DNA from: Gordius sp. MW1
Lineage: Eukaryota > Nematomorpha > Gordioida > Gordea > Gordiidae
Assembly: GCA_964036665.1 (NCBI GenBank)
Contig: OZ038527.1
Location: 21,040,221 to 21,104,220, forward strand
DNA: 64,000 nt
Reading direction: 5' to 3'
Shown: positions 10,535-23,331 of the stretch, in pieces
Numbering within the stretch: position 1 is the stretch's first letter
How the letters are laid out: every line of letters starts with the position of its first letter
The notes under the pieces: generated by a model
What the model was told of the DNA's origin: nothing
Seen by the model: only the letters and a program-made list of their open reading frames with translations
Databases searched by the model: none
Made by a program: the position numbers and the translations under genes

Positions 10535-13500
10535 CTGAAAATTAATATAAATAGTAAATTAAGGAATAAATCGATTTGAATCGATATTTTTGGTAAATTT
10601 AAATTTAAAACTAATGGGATTTAGAAGCAGGACATTAAAAGTGAATAAATGGGAGTAAACTATGCCCTAAAGAGTCATTATCTCATATATAGATAATGAA
10701 TCTTTAAAAGGCCAGTTTAAAATTCAATTAAAACTCCTTCATATTTTAAGTAATTACCTCATCTCCCTCTCCACATCTCTAGACAAATAATAAAAATTTA
10801 CAACAGAGATTTAAAACTAAAATTAAATGAAATTAATAGAAACAAAGGGCCGAAAAAAATAATTACACTAAAACGTTAATTTGATATAGAACCTTCATCC
10901 AAACAACTCAGAAAATTTTCTTTTGAGAACTTGTAACAGGTTTTGATGGTATTTTTAAGTATGTTATATTTAATAACATTAAATTTAAATAAAATCGTAA
11001 AATATTTTTTATTAAAAAAAACATTTTTATTAAATTATGACTATAAATACCCGTAGCTGTAACTAAGTCCGGTATGTATTCGCTCCAAAAGGCGCATTGT
11101 TTAATCCTTGGTCCCTTACCAATTTCATGTGAGTCAACGGATAATCTAAGATATTCTCTGTTATGTGTCGTATGTAGAGGCCATTGCAGATCTGACCATA
11201 CTCCTTTATCGTCTATGTTGGGATTTCTACGTAAACATCAGATCATTATGATTTTAAATTGCTATTGAACAATGAAAATTGCGCTAAAGAAAAGTAAGAT
11301 TGTTACTAATTAAGAACTTTATCCATATCGGAGGTCAGATTTGGTAAAATTTTCCTGCCCTAACCCTGCCCGGTTTCATAACTTAACTATCCGCCTGAGC
11401 CACCCAAACCCCACTTATAGCTCGCCCGCCAATGCCCTAACTATAAGAGTTGCACGAAATGTCCAGCCCGAAACGGTGTTTTTTTAATTTTTAGCAATAA
11501 TATATATCAAAAAAATTAGTTTAATTTCCACTAGGATTAATAAATATTATAAATTTAAATAAAAAAAGTGGCAAAATAATCGAAAACCAAATAACAAAGT
11601 ATATAAAATATTATCGAGTCCGAATCGCCCAAATCTTGTTATCGCGCCCGCCCGGATCGCCCGAAAATCTAAATTTATGAGAGTTGTCGGGCAAGTTTGG
11701 GCAGCGGGCCGAGTCGTGCTTTCTCTAATGCCTAATTTTAAGAAGAAATACTATCGATTTTAACCTTCCTAAAGTTAACATTTTAAGTGTAGAATTAAAA
11801 ATGATGTGATACGCGCTGCAATATTTCATTTTGAAGATTATAATGTATTCAACTAAAAACGATTCATAAAATTTAATATAGCTTCTTTTAAAATTTATTA
11901 ACGTATTTAAAAATTTACGATAAGCTTGTTGAATATTAGATATGGAATTCAAAATATCCGCAACAGTTCAACTGACCAGGGTCAAATTATTAGGACACCA
12001 GAATCGATTTTACATGGATTTCAGATTTTCAACTTTATCAAAAGCATATTTTATAAAGGAGGATCGAATTCTTTAATAACAATAAACGGATAAGGATAAT
12101 ATGTTATGATGTGACAGAACTAAGTTAATATAGTTGCGACAAAGGAAAGCGTCTGTTACGAAAGATAATCTTAAGAAGAGTGATGTTAATAAGAATATTT
12201 GCTCTTACTTAAAATTAATTAAAATTTTTGCAACATTTTATTATAAAAATTTTAATTATAAATTCGTTTTAATTAAAGGTTTTTTTTTAAAAATGCAGTG
12301 GAGACGTGCAATGTCATGGTTTTAAAACTAAATTCCAAGCGGCCCAAAAAATATTTTAAATTTTTTAAGGATAATTGAAAAATTACCCTATATATATGTA
12401 TTTAAACAGCCTATACGCGATCGACATGAAAACATTTTTATAAAATCAAAGCTTGATTTCAAGGGCGTAGCCAGGGGGGGACGCGTCCCCCCCCCCTAAA
12501 TGGCGAAAAAAAAATTTCAATGCAAAAACCCTTAAAAACAAGGTCACGCCTTCCCAAATTTAAATATTATTATTTATTATAAAATGATTAAATCATTATT
12601 GGAAATTAATATTATTCTCATGTTATGAAGGAATAATGGCATTTGATGTGCAAATTAATTAATACGGCACATAATAACGTTCTCTCCTAATGTACCATTA
12701 TTTAAAATTAAAGAATTAATTATATAAAAATTACTAGTTTCATGAGCATGGGGACGACAAAAAGTTTCGAGGGGCAGATTAATAATAGCTTGAAACTTTA
12801 ATCATAAGTTCATTATAAATTAAAGTGTTTTAGGAATTGTGGGGGAGCTGCCATTCCTTGCCTCCCCCTTATTGCGTCCATGACTACTTGCTTCTATTTA
12901 GCTCATTAATCCCTATCCCTACAATAACCCAATCGGGGCGGGTCCGGTCTAGCATGTCATGTCCGCTCCGAGCCCAAATCAAACTTTTTTATTTTAGCAT
13001 ACATCGTTTTAATTATTGCACACAATCTTCGTTCAAAAATCCTAACTTATTGATTAAATAACGAGCCCACATCGCATATAAAGTTTTGATCTAACCGATG
13101 CGCCTTTTATTTATTTTGTAGATTGCATGAAACTTATTATCGCATCTTTACACAATCAAAAGATCAAATTAAATTGATTTTACAAGTTTTAATCTAAATG
13201 CATTTTGTCATAAAAAAATTATTTAATGCATAAATAATGTGTATAGATAGAGGAAATGTTTTGCAATAAACACATTATATTTTTACGGGGAGAGGATGTT
13301 TAGGAGGGGTCGATCCTTTTCTTAAGAAAAGGGTTCAATTTGCAATAAGTACCCTTTTTTGTATTACAAATTAAGAACAAAATTAATATTTGGGGCGAAA
13401 GTTTAAAAAACTAAAATAAATTAAAATCTTTCATAACAAGTCCCCTATCTTTCCCCCCCCCCCTCCCAATCAAACTCCAAGCTACGCCCATTCTATCTGC

Positions 13501-16500
13501 AGAATTATTTTACAAAGTTTGTGTAGCCTTAATTTAAATTGATATAAATATTCTATAATTCATATACATCATAATCAGTATGGAAATTTAATTTCAAATC
13601 TTAAATTTGTGCATGAAGATGTCAAGTAATTTATTAAATTGCATTAGCTAATTATATGGAATGGATATCAGGTAGCCGAAATTTTATCTTATAAATTAAA
13701 CTAAATATCCACTCCACGATTTACTATCTACTACGATTTATGACATTTTTAATTAACTAAATTTTTAATTAAATTAATTACTTTGTATAAGAAGAAATGT
13801 TGTTTCGGTAAAATTGTAATCGCATTTTTTGCCATGTGCGATAAAATCATGTTGCTCGAACTGAATTTTTTCAATTTTTTACTTTCAACTACTCTATAAT
13901 TTAATTAAGGAATCGCCTACTCGGTTTAGACTTTGTATGATTGAATGAAAGTGATCCTTTGTGAAATAAAGCTGACAATTGAGAATCTTATCATTTGTGA
14001 TAAAATAGGTTTGAAAAAACGTAAACCAGAATTTAACACTACTAACATTTTACATTTAAGTGAGAAATGTTGAAGTTTGCAATTTTTTAAAAGGGATTTT
14101 AAAATTACTATTTTATCAATAAATAAACGTTAATCATAGATGAGGACAATTTACTAAATTTTTCTATTTTTATGGCAAATTGAATGAAAATCGAGGAAGA
14201 AAAAGTCAAAGTTGAGCCTTTCAAGAACTATTTTTTGTTTACAAAACAAAAATTTAATGGTTGGTTGTCTTAAAAATACCAAAAACTTTGTTTTGTTCGA
14301 GGTTTACAATGCTCTAACGTTCTAGAGTTTCCAGATAAACTTGTTATTAAACATCCTAGATTGATAGTAAAAATTATCCCCTACCCCTGATTTAAAAAAT
14401 ATTAAACAAAGGTTTAATGCCTTTTTGATAACAGAAATTTTTAAATTTAGTATTAAAAAACTGTTACCCAGTCTTGGCGAAGTTGGTCCAAAAGCGCATT
14501 ACAGTGACGCTCAGCTCCATTTCTTCAGGTTTATATTCTTTATGAGGCACTAGCGGTTCCCCAAAAACGAAATTTATTTCGTCGGCATGCATGACACCCA
14601 TCCAAACTGGCCACGGGTTTCGGGACGAGCGTTGCGTAAAATAATATTTGTAGACAGGAATTCCGGCTTGGGCGTAAGCCAATGCTACCTATATCAAAAA
14701 TATCAAATTTCGTATAAAATTTGCATTTTTTCTCAATTTAACTTCGGATGGGCATAAAAATTGTAGCTTTGTATGGCTAAGATATTAAAAATTGATAATT
14801 TAGCCTCTCCCTAAATTATTAATGCCCCCTTCTAATTCCAATGCTGGCTACGCCCATGTTCAGGCCTATTATTTAACTAAATAAAATTTCAAAACTTTTA
14901 TAGAAATTAGTGTTTGCTTTTATTTTATTTTAAATTTTTTTGTAATAGATCAATTTCTTTCTATATTTATTATCAATTAAACATTAATAGAATATTTGTA
15001 TCAAAGTTAGGCCTATTTTTTAATTAATGTACGGTATTAAGGCATGCTTACAATTGGCTAATTTATTTTAAATGCTTTGGTCCTTGTTCATCTTTATAAA
15101 TTGATTTATTACTAATCTCGTTTTTAGAAGAGTAACCGATGGTTAAGGTAATATTTCATATTAGTTCCCAATAGTCGATAAAGGCATTAATCAATTTAGC
15201 CAAAATTACTCATCAACCAATTTATAACGACGCAAATTAACACCCAAATAAATATATAGTGATCCTGTATATTCTTATTAAATATTTAATTAGATAGCCT
15301 AATATAATATTCTGACTTTTAGTAATTATGAGAAAAAATGTAACTACCTACCTCATTAACACCACAAGTGAAGTAAAAATCACCGACGCTCTTGTCGAAA
15401 GCTTCAAGCGCTGCTACCGATTTATCTTGCGCTTGGGATGATTCCCAATCAGTGTACTCGAATGCTATAGCCCGATGCCCTAACCGATTGAATTGGGGGA
15501 AGAGGTCGGGTAACGCTTTAACGTAAGCGCTCATGTCAACTTCGACACTCTTATCCAGCGGTAAAAATAGGTTGGGTAATTGGTATATGTTAAAGTAAGT
15601 GCCCTCATCTTTGTTAGAACCGGCCATGAGCGCGAATCCCGGACTCTTTTTGAAACGGCGTTTACGTATTAGCTCTCGAGGGTGCTCCTCGAACCAAATA
15701 CCATCTACTACGGGTACGAATGGAAATTTCATGTATTCCGTTGTTACCCAATCGTGAGTAACTATGTCCCATGGGTCGGCCGACCTTAGGCATTCGATCA
15801 TAGCTTTAAATCCGCTACTCTCCGATGTAGTAATGCCGCTTTGAGTGTTTGTTGGACAATCCAAACCCTGAGCCAGTCTCAAGCCACGTTTAAGGGCTTC
15901 GGGAGGTAAGATGGTAGACCAATAGTTAGTAGCTGTACCGCTTTGTAAAACGGCCCGATCGAAATACCTCCAACTACCGGGAGACAGGAGGTGCATGTCA
16001 ACGCTAGCGGACCCTGCGCTTTCTCCGAAGAGCGTAGTCCGACCCGGGTCGCCCCCAAATTCGGCCACGTTATCGTGGATCCATTGCATGGCTAATCTTT
16101 GATCGTATAGGCCTGCATTGCCCGGTGCTTGGCCAGAGTCCAAATATAAAAATCCCAAGGAACCGACCCTATAATTCATGGACGCAACTATGACGCCATT
16201 TTGAGAAGCTAGCATCGCGCCGTCGTAAACGTCGAGTGAGGCGGTCCCACTGTAAAAACCACCCCCGAAAATCCAAATCATAGTGGCCAAAGGTTGATTG
16301 GGAAGTGGGTAGGGGACCCAGAGATTTAAGTAAAGGCAATCTTCACTGAGAGGTGTGTTCGGGTTCCACATCTGACTGCCCGTGAAATTACCGAATAGAG
16401 TATCGAAAATTTGATAACACGAATGAGCGAAACGAGTTGCGTTTACGACCCCGACCCAAGGCTCGATTGGGAGAGGATGCTTAAATCTTAAATCGCCTAC

Positions 16501-16848
16501 GGGTGCTTTAGCGAAAGGAATTCCCAAAAATGCGACCACCGGTTTTAGTGTGGGAGTTAGCAGGCGTACCCCTTGGATCCTACCCTTGCTAGTTTTAACC
16601 GTGAAATCATCTTCTATAATGCTACCGACCGATAATATTTTCAAACTTAATAATAGGAATACGATCCATTTGAGGAAGTTTTTGAAGTTATTTGGATTTA
16701 AAAAATTGAGAGGAGTCCGATTAATGAGGCGTTTGGACAGTGATTTGTCACATTTGTGGAATTTAATGAGTCTGTCATAAATCACCCAAGGCCATAACGA
16801 CGTGTTTACGAATTTAAGTCCGCAGCACATATCCGCCTCGTATTGCAT
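10386..16848 (-). CDS. ACHE: Acetylcholinesterase, T-type, four exons
   Basis: Serine esterase that hydrolyses acetylcholine, secreted or membrane-tethered at synapses. Exons on the minus strand: 16848-15352, 14688-14468, 11226-11051, 10534-10386; phases agree and give 680 residues. Catalytic triad: Ser277 in FGESAGS, Glu415 in NKDEG, His533 in GVMHADE. The choline-binding Trp161 (QMWNPN) separates true cholinesterases from ordinary carboxylesterases. Oxyanion GGG is at 195-197. Cysteines fit the three family disulfides: C144/C171, C331/C353, C495 with the Cys before AFW. The acyl pocket reads M-K-F-P-F, so the first Torpedo pocket Phe appears as Met373. The last exon is a tetramerisation T peptide. 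Start: the only Met codons before the conserved fold are residues 1 and 7; a 13-residue hydrophobic run (62-74) sits unusually deep for a signal peptide, so the true start may lie in an unseen upstream exon. Confidence 0.93.
11051..11226 (-). CDS. ACHE: Acetylcholinesterase exon 3: C-terminal part of the fold
   Basis: Encodes NPNIDDKG, LQWPLHTT and IKQCAFWSEYIPDLVTAT, matching the family order NPN / WP / CxFW. The first base completes the Gly codon split from exon 2. Acceptor TACGTAG, donor GTATTT. The Cys before AFW is the expected partner of C495. Confidence 0.92.
11347..11731. mobile_element. Possible non-autonomous hAT-like element in acetylcholinesterase intron 2
   Basis: A GC-rich island in A+T-rich intron: CCCTGCCCGG on the left, CGCCCGCCCGGATCGCCCG and GGGCAGCGGGCCG on the right, with loosely inverted motifs GTTGCACGA (about 11450) and GTCGTGCT (about 11714). 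This resembles the GC-palindrome ends of the hAT elements at 38835 and 62190. I could not find a convincing target duplication. Confidence 0.35.
12465..13493. mobile_element. GGCGTAGCCAG-family element or composite in acetylcholinesterase intron 2
   Basis: Starts GGGCGTAGCCAGGGGGGGAC and ends AAGCTACGCCC, the terminal words of the short repeat family at 20630, 20976, 23184 and 61029, but about 1 kb long. Inside are further G-rich/C-rich end fragments (12735-12890). No target duplication is seen, so it may be two old copies, or an insertion in a copy, rather than one element. Confidence 0.4.
14468..14688 (-). CDS. ACHE: Acetylcholinesterase exon 2: catalytic histidine
   Basis: The acceptor TATAG lies just before GTAGCATTGGC; the donor GTAACA follows ...FAKTG. 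It encodes VALAYAQAG, the WPVWMGVMHADEINFVFGEP block with the catalytic His, and the VMRFWTNFAKTG end. The reading frame runs into TAA right after the donor, which is intron. Confidence 0.93.
14748..14858. repeat. Degraded GGCGTAGCCAG-family copy
   Basis: The right end reads CCCCCTTCTAATTCCAATGC, then TGGCTACGCCCATG, nearly identical to the right end at 20760-20794. The left end is poorly preserved (ATGGGCATAAAA). It lies in acetylcholinesterase intron 1. Confidence 0.55.
15352..16848 (-). CDS. ACHE: Acetylcholinesterase exon 1: most of the catalytic domain
   Basis: A single 499-residue exon holding Trp161, the oxyanion hole, Ser277 and Glu415. The donor after ...TCGVNE is GTAGGT at 15351-15346. 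It is noticeably richer in G+C than its surroundings. The first 60 residues show no recognisable family similarity and precede the hydrophobic segment FLKWIVFLLLSLKILSV. Confidence 0.93.
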
Positions 16849-16861
16849 TTGAATTGAAGGA

Positions 16862-19800
16862 TGTGAAATGATGAACTTCTTGACATATGACGTTGGGGGT
16901 TTGGTTAAATAATTAAACCTGACAAAATTATCAAAAACACATTAACAACTTTTTTATGATTTCAGTTTTTAGCCATATGTAAAAATCGTCAATAAAAAAA
17001 TTCAGAATAATTAATGCGAAGCGTAAGTGTTATCATAAACTAGCATGATTTTAGGCCATCTGATGGAGGGGTCAGATAACGATTATCTAAAAACGTCTTG
17101 CATAACAGGGTGGAATAAGGGGCAAGATGAGAATTTGTAATTTGGAAAAAATCAATCATCTCCAAAATAAATTCAGAATGAATTGTCGTATAAAAATTAT
17201 AGTGTTTTAAGTTGCCATAACGAATAAAACTTTTAAAATTTTATGTGAATAGGTTAGGTGTGTTAAAAAAAATTAACGATTTTATTAATATTTTCAATAC
17301 GATTATGAGAAAAAAATTAATACTTACTTAATACTTCATAGTGGCTGGAACTTAACAGATTGTGAGAGAGAGAGAAGGATATCCCCTCCTTGCAGTTAAA
17401 TAAATCCCAAGGATAATTGTTACGTAATACCTCTCTATCTTAAGACTTAACTAACGTTTCTTAGGCTAAGCTAGGAGGCTAAATCAATAGATTTGTAAGA
17501 AAATTGAATCGCTTTCTCTTCCTTTATTTCCCATCAAATCTTATTTCGTAATTTAGTATTTATGCCTTTTAGCCTGGTCATACTACTGACTCGTAAATGG
17601 GGACAAATTTGTAATTACTTTGCCAATATCTTACCGTGTAAACACCAGCCTCAGTCATAAAATTAACCACATTTATAGGAAAGCATAGTGCTAAGAAGGT
17701 AGTAAAATTATGACATCAATAATAAAACAATAATTTTGAAATACTTATTGAATAATAGTAAAATTTATTTAAAAAAGCTGGAACCTTTCTAAAAGTATTT
17801 ATTGTACATCTAGTGAAGAGTCAATTTCAAACTTTATGTTTAAATACTTATATGCTCTTAAAATTGTATAATAAAAAAATAATTATATAAATCTGTATAA
17901 GAAACTGAAATTACCGTTTTAAAATTTACAACTGGTCAAGAGTGGCTATTTTGGAATAATTGAAAAATCACGTTTTAAGCATATTTAGCAGCAAATTTTC
18001 CCTTAGAGAATGCCTGAAATCATTATTCCAATCTCATAATTGTAATTTATGATTTGGAATTTAGGGGTAGTACGAGGTAAATCAAAATTAAATATATGGA
18101 ATACGCGTGCCAGCAGCGGTTAAAAGTTGGGAAGTTTAAAGCGGCATGATGTGAAGCAGTTGTTATATATAATATCATTTTAAAAGCTTATTTTATGCCG
18201 ATTTTATTATAAATGTTTTACCAGTTGATATAAAGCAAAAAAAAATTTCTAAGGTTCAGTCCAGTCGGTATTAAATTGATAAATCAGCCGATTGTAAATT
18301 TGTTAAAATTACTTCAGGCTATAAAGAGTGAATTGGCATTATACCCTTTTAACATTGTAAGTAATAAAGTGTTTCAACCAATCACATTTCTGATAATCAA
18401 TTTAAATGCGCCTTCAATACGAATGAACTGAACCAGCTGACTTTGTATTTAGTTCCTTTAAGTAGGCTGCCAAATTTTAAAATTATAATTTAACCAATGT
18501 ACTATTTAAAAACTTCCACGCATTAACTGCTAAAAAATTTATTTTTAACAAAAATTAAATCTAAACTAAATTAGATTAGGCACATTACGAAAAAATAATG
18601 TATAGGTGAGTAAAAACTACAATTTTGACTAAAAATAATTATAAAATATGATGATAGACATTTACATTGTTTTAAAGAAATCTAAAATAAATTAGTATTT
18701 TCTTTTATCCAAAACATTTAAATACATTATTATGAAGCATATACCTGCCACTATACCATGCATTCCTTGTGGAATAATTAAAAGGACGTTTTTGTCATAA
18801 ATTAAAAGTAAAGGCTGTTAAAGGTGCTCCTATGAATTTATGGTAGAACAATTATCGGATTGGAAACCAAGGTCAATGTTATGATGAAAAAGATATATAT
18901 TGCCTCGGTGTTGGCTGTACGTAAAAGATTAACAAAACTTTCCCACGCACGAAATTATTTATCTTATAAAATATAATTTGTGTGCTTTAGTGATAATATA
19001 TTTTAACACATTTTAAAGGTAATTTGTGGGACAATTAAGTTGAAATTATCATTTTACCCGACAGAAAATTTATCTTAAACCAAATTTATGACTGGAAGGA
19101 AATTAAAAATGGGTAAGTAGGACTAGGAATGTTATTGGAACCGCTCGAAATACGAAAATTAAAATTTTTAAATTTATATAAGAGGTAATGTGGTTTCTAA
19201 GATTAAAATTCTTTGTGAAATGGGGGGATATAATAAACACGTAATAACACAGGAAAATCAATTAAGATATTAACAAGTGGGGTGCTGGGGGTAGGGGATG
19301 TGCTACTACATTAATTGACTTTCCTATGTGCCATGATATGGTATCATTTAATATAATATTGGATCTTTGTTAATCTTCATGAATTATTCATTATGTAATT
19401 GTTCTTGTTGTAAAATTTAATCCGTAAAATTTTTAATTTTTATTTAATTTTCAGAATTCAGAGCAGCGTAAAAATTTTATAAATAAAGTATAAGAATACC
19501 CTTTTAAATTAAAAATTAACTATAACATTTTCTAATAAAATGGCTTCAATTAATTTACTATGTTAAAGTGGCTAGAAAAAATAACTTTTTAGCACCCAAA
19601 ATACGAAATTTTTAAAAGTTTCAACTAACTTTAAAATTAATAAAATAGTTTCTTTATTGATCATGGATCATCAAAATTTATGAAATATAATATATATATT
19701 GGTGAAAGCCATTTAAATAGAGGTGAATACATAATATTTGAATATCTTACATAGATAGTGCTTCGCGTTAAATTCGAATATGACTTGGTTGGAATGTCGA

Positions 19801-20335
19801 TTAAATAATTTAAAAATGTTGAAACAATATTAATTTTATCTTTATTTTCAAATCATAAGTTAACGACCCTTATAAACCCATAATTACTCACACTTCCTTC
19901 CTTTAAAAGCAAATACGTCAATAGCTATCACATCCTCCTATTGCGTAAAGGTAAGTTTTTGGTTTTAAAACAACCCAACAGCCACACCCACCAAAGCATA
20001 ATTGTTTCGCCTTTTGCATATGAGCAATCTTTCTCACCTATATTACAAATGCCAAACTTATGAGTAGACTTTAAAATTATCTTAAGATATAAGCTTGTTT
20101 TTGCATACAATTTATAGTTTAAGGCCAAACTAAATTTATACATGTAAAAGAAGGTTATTTTAATGCTATTTAAGATTAATCTAGGTTAAATTTGAAAATA
20201 ACACTAAATGTAAGCAACAATAATTTTTAAACTGACAAATGGTAAATATTTTAAAAATGAGTTAAATGTTGGAGCGGGGAGCAATTATTAATTTAAAAAA
20301 AACAAATTTTATTCAATTATAAAGGTGCAAAGAAA
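16862..20335. other. A+T-rich DNA upstream of acetylcholinesterase, one rRNA-like motif
   Basis: No exon found. It may include the promoter and any 5' non-coding exons of acetylcholinesterase, but I see no clear core promoter. The only odd sequence is GTGCCAGCAGCGGTTAAA near 18108, treated as a finding. Confidence 0.5.
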
Positions 20336-20339
20336 TTGT

Positions 20340-20626
20340 TATGCTAAGGTGCCAGCTAGACCCAATAATAACAAAGTAGTTGATCGTGAAAACTTAATTC
20401 CTGCATTACCCTTGCAACGCAATTACGGAGAGCGTAATAGTGGTAAATAGCGTCAACTTGTATTACCTAAATGACTACTTGACTGTACGTGCCTTTTGAA
20501 AAACAATGCACTTGTTATGTAAGGTGGTGACATTAGTCATAAGTCTATTGAACTACTAATGGTCCTATTAATTAAAAGTCGCCACGCGGGAACCTATTTT
20601 ACTGTCAAGTGATTAGACCCAACTAC
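20340..20626. other. Unclassified, less A+T-rich stretch
   Basis: About 290 bases with clearly higher G+C than the flanks and no long open frame on either strand. It matches no repeat that I can see elsewhere in the window. It ends at the duplicated CCAACTAC flank of the next repeat. Identity unknown. Confidence 0.3.
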
Positions 20627-20794
20627 CGTGGGTGTAGCCTGGAGGGGGGGGGGGGGCAGGGAGGGGCGGCTGCCCCCCTCTAAATCCAAAATATTGATAA
20701 AATTTAAAATATGGCTAAGAATTCAATAAATGTTCATTTTGCCCCTCCCTAAATGATTACTGTCCCCCTCTAATTCCAATGCTGGCTACGCCCA
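20627..20794. mobile_element. GGCGTAGCCAG-family MITE with target duplication
   Basis: The left end is GTGGGTGTAGCC and the right end GGCTACGCCCATG, with a G-run and GGGAGGGGCGGCTGCCCC inside the left arm. CCAACTAC flanks both ends, consistent with an 8-bp hAT-type target duplication. No ORF. Confidence 0.8.
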
Positions 20795-20975
20795 TGCCAA
20801 CTACTACAAAAAATACTTCTTCTAACATATTTGGGTTAAGATCATTCATGTTAAGAAATCAACGGTCAAGCCAGGAAAAGGATTATAATTAATATAATTG
20901 AATCTAAAAAAGTATTTATCGCCCCTGCCTCAATCCACCTTTTTAACTGCTTAAAAGCCAATTTTTAGCTAAGCC

Positions 20976-21137
20976 ATGGGCGTAGCCAGTATTAGAGTTA
21001 GAGGGGGGGGGGGCAAAAATAATTTAGGGAGGGGCAAAATGACCATTTTTTGAAATTTTACCCATAATTTTAATAAATCTCACCAATTAAAGGATTTAGA
21101 GGAGGGGGCCCTTGGCACGCTGATGAGCTAAGCCCAT
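20976..21137. mobile_element. GGCGTAGCCAG-family MITE, degraded right end
   Basis: Starts ATGGGCGTAGCCAGTATTAG, with a 12-base G-run, then the shared middle (TTTGAAATTTTACCCATAAT) and a GGATTTAGAGGAGGGGGCCC arm. The right end is eroded to GAGCTAAGCCCAT. It lies in inverted orientation relative to the copy at 20627. Confidence 0.75.
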
Positions 21138-21139
21138 TA

Positions 21140-22557
21140 ATGATGTTTACCAGAAATCGCTATATTTTTATTTTCAATGGCAATAATGTATTCCATTACG
21201 CTATTCAAATAAAAGCCAGCAGCTCCTTAATTTAAATTTAGTTGATAATATAGTTAAAGTAATCGATTGCAAAAATAGGCATATAAAATTTAAACGAAAC
21301 AATCAAATCAGCTATTTAGTGATTTCAAAGTCCAAAATTTGAATTTATTAAAGTGGGTCACAATCCTAATATCATAGAATTCTCAGTTAAGATCGTGCGA
21401 AATAGCAAACTGACATAAATTTTTTTAATATTATTCGCAAATATATATGATTTGGATATATAAAATGAATATAGTTTGATGCTAACGGAAAGCACGTTAT
21501 AGGCCAATAGTCGTCAGTAATCAACATCCTCCTGCATTTGTTCAAAATTACAATAATTTATAACATTGATTTTTCCGCATTCCTTTTTTGTTTGGCCGCT
21601 TAAAAGAAAGCCGACATTGTATACAATACATAAATAATCAAAAAATACGTGCGTCCGATATTAATGAACGGTGGTAGTGGAATTAATAATATAATTCCAA
21701 TCTATAACGGTTACCGTAAAGAGAGATTACATAGTTAGCTTTAAAATAAATTAAGGATGCTTCGCTTTTCCTAGATTAAAATTAAGATAAAATATGTTTT
21801 TAAAAATTATATTTAACCACAAAAATCCCATAATTTTTAATCGAAATTTACTTTCCTGACAATGCTGTAGTTTTTAATTCATTCAACTCATGCTCTTTGA
21901 CAAATTTAGTAAAAAATAATCAAACTGTAATTTAAAAATTATAATTGGCGTTATACAAAGTATTCATTCTTTAAACTTTTTGATTAAAAATTGTAAGTAG
22001 AATAATTTGTTGAGAATTTATGATTATATAAAATGTTATTTCTTATTATAGATGTTCGAGTGAGACGAACGTTTTTTTAGAATTAATGTTAACTTATTAT
22101 ATGCAATTTAGAAACATTAATAAAATAAGTTTTTTATTATTAAATTGGCCATGTAACTAATAAAAGTTAATTATTAAAAATCGATTTTTTAGAGTACTAG
22201 CTGAAAAATTTTATGTCCTTATAAATGAATAAATTCACAAAATTTAACGGGATTTAATTTAAATATCATTAGCTTCGAACTCATCTTGAATACCAATTAT
22301 ATTGCTGTTAATGCAAATCAGATTAATACAAGCAGATAACTGACTATTAAACATTGTTCGCTTTTATAAAAGAGATTTTATGGGATTTAAAAATTGGTAA
22401 AAGATTCTAATCCGCCAGGACGTGATAAAATTAACATACATTTAGGCGTGATTACAGGATAATTTTGGTAATCAATGCATTCTGCTTTAATTGAATTAAT
22501 TATTTATGCATCAAGAACCATCAAAACTCATTTTAAATTTAAAGTGCAGCCGAGATT
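21140..22557. other. A+T-rich intergenic DNA, nothing recognised
   Basis: I see no exon, RNA gene or transposon end in this stretch. Confidence 0.5.
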
Positions 22558-22620
22558 TTAATTAATTGATATGCAATTTATGGGCTCACTTGTCCGGCCG
22601 TCCGTCCCGTCTTGTCCAAC
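22558..22620 (+). repeat. TTGCTATGCAA-headed repeat, copy 2 (eroded)
   Basis: Reads TTAATTGATATGCAATTTAT, then GGGCTCAC and GTCCGGCCGTCCGTCC. It has the same order as the copy at 8954, with one base changed in the core. Confidence 0.6.
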
Positions 22621-23183
22621 TAGTAATTATTAATAAATGCCGTTATACCGGGTTTTTAAAGGCTGTGAATTTATGCTTCTTTAAAAGACTTTTATTTTGC
22701 TTTCGTAAAAAGGCTCGCTAATGACCGCTGGTTGGCTTTAAGTTTTTCGACCTCGCCCGAACCCAAATTCCATTATTGTTCTTGTGCCCGAATTATTACC
22801 TACCTTTATTTTCTCTTGGCAACTTTACCTTTTTGCTATTAATATTATTTTCAATATACCATCAAACCTAGGTTTAAGTTTCCTAATAAAATTTTAAATA
22901 ACAATAAATGAGCGCTAAAGAAGTTTCCAAGGCAATGTAAAAAAAACTAGAAATCCATAAATATGAAATAATTAACAAAAAATAAAATTGCTTTAAAAAG
23001 TTTTATCTTAAAAGAAAAGCGAAACGATTTCATTTTTATTTAATGGATCAAATTCCAAAACTAAAATTATGAACGAAGATTTTAATGCCGCTGGGACTAA
23101 AATATATTATATTTTAATAAGACACATTAATTATAAAAACAATTTAATCAGACTTATTTGATTAGGTAAAGCATAAGGAAGGA

Positions 23184-23331
23184 CATGGGCGTAGCTAGGG
23201 GGTGGCAGGGAGGGGCGGCTGCCCCCCTCTAACAAAATCCCTTTAATTAGTAAAAGCATGTCTTAAATTTCAAAAAAATTATCTTCCTAAATCATTATTG
23301 CCCCCTATAAATCCAATCCTGGCTACGCCCA
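23184..23331. mobile_element. GGCGTAGCCAG-family MITE
   Basis: Starts CATGGGCGTAGCTAGG and ends CCTGGCTACGCCC, with GGGAGGGGCGGCTGCCCC near the left end. Flanks AGGAAGGA and GGGAAAGA match at 6 of 8 bases. About 148 bp, no ORF. Confidence 0.75.

Noticed and set aside
16550-16780. 76-residue open frame on the plus strand
   Set aside because: Antisense of acetylcholinesterase exon 1.
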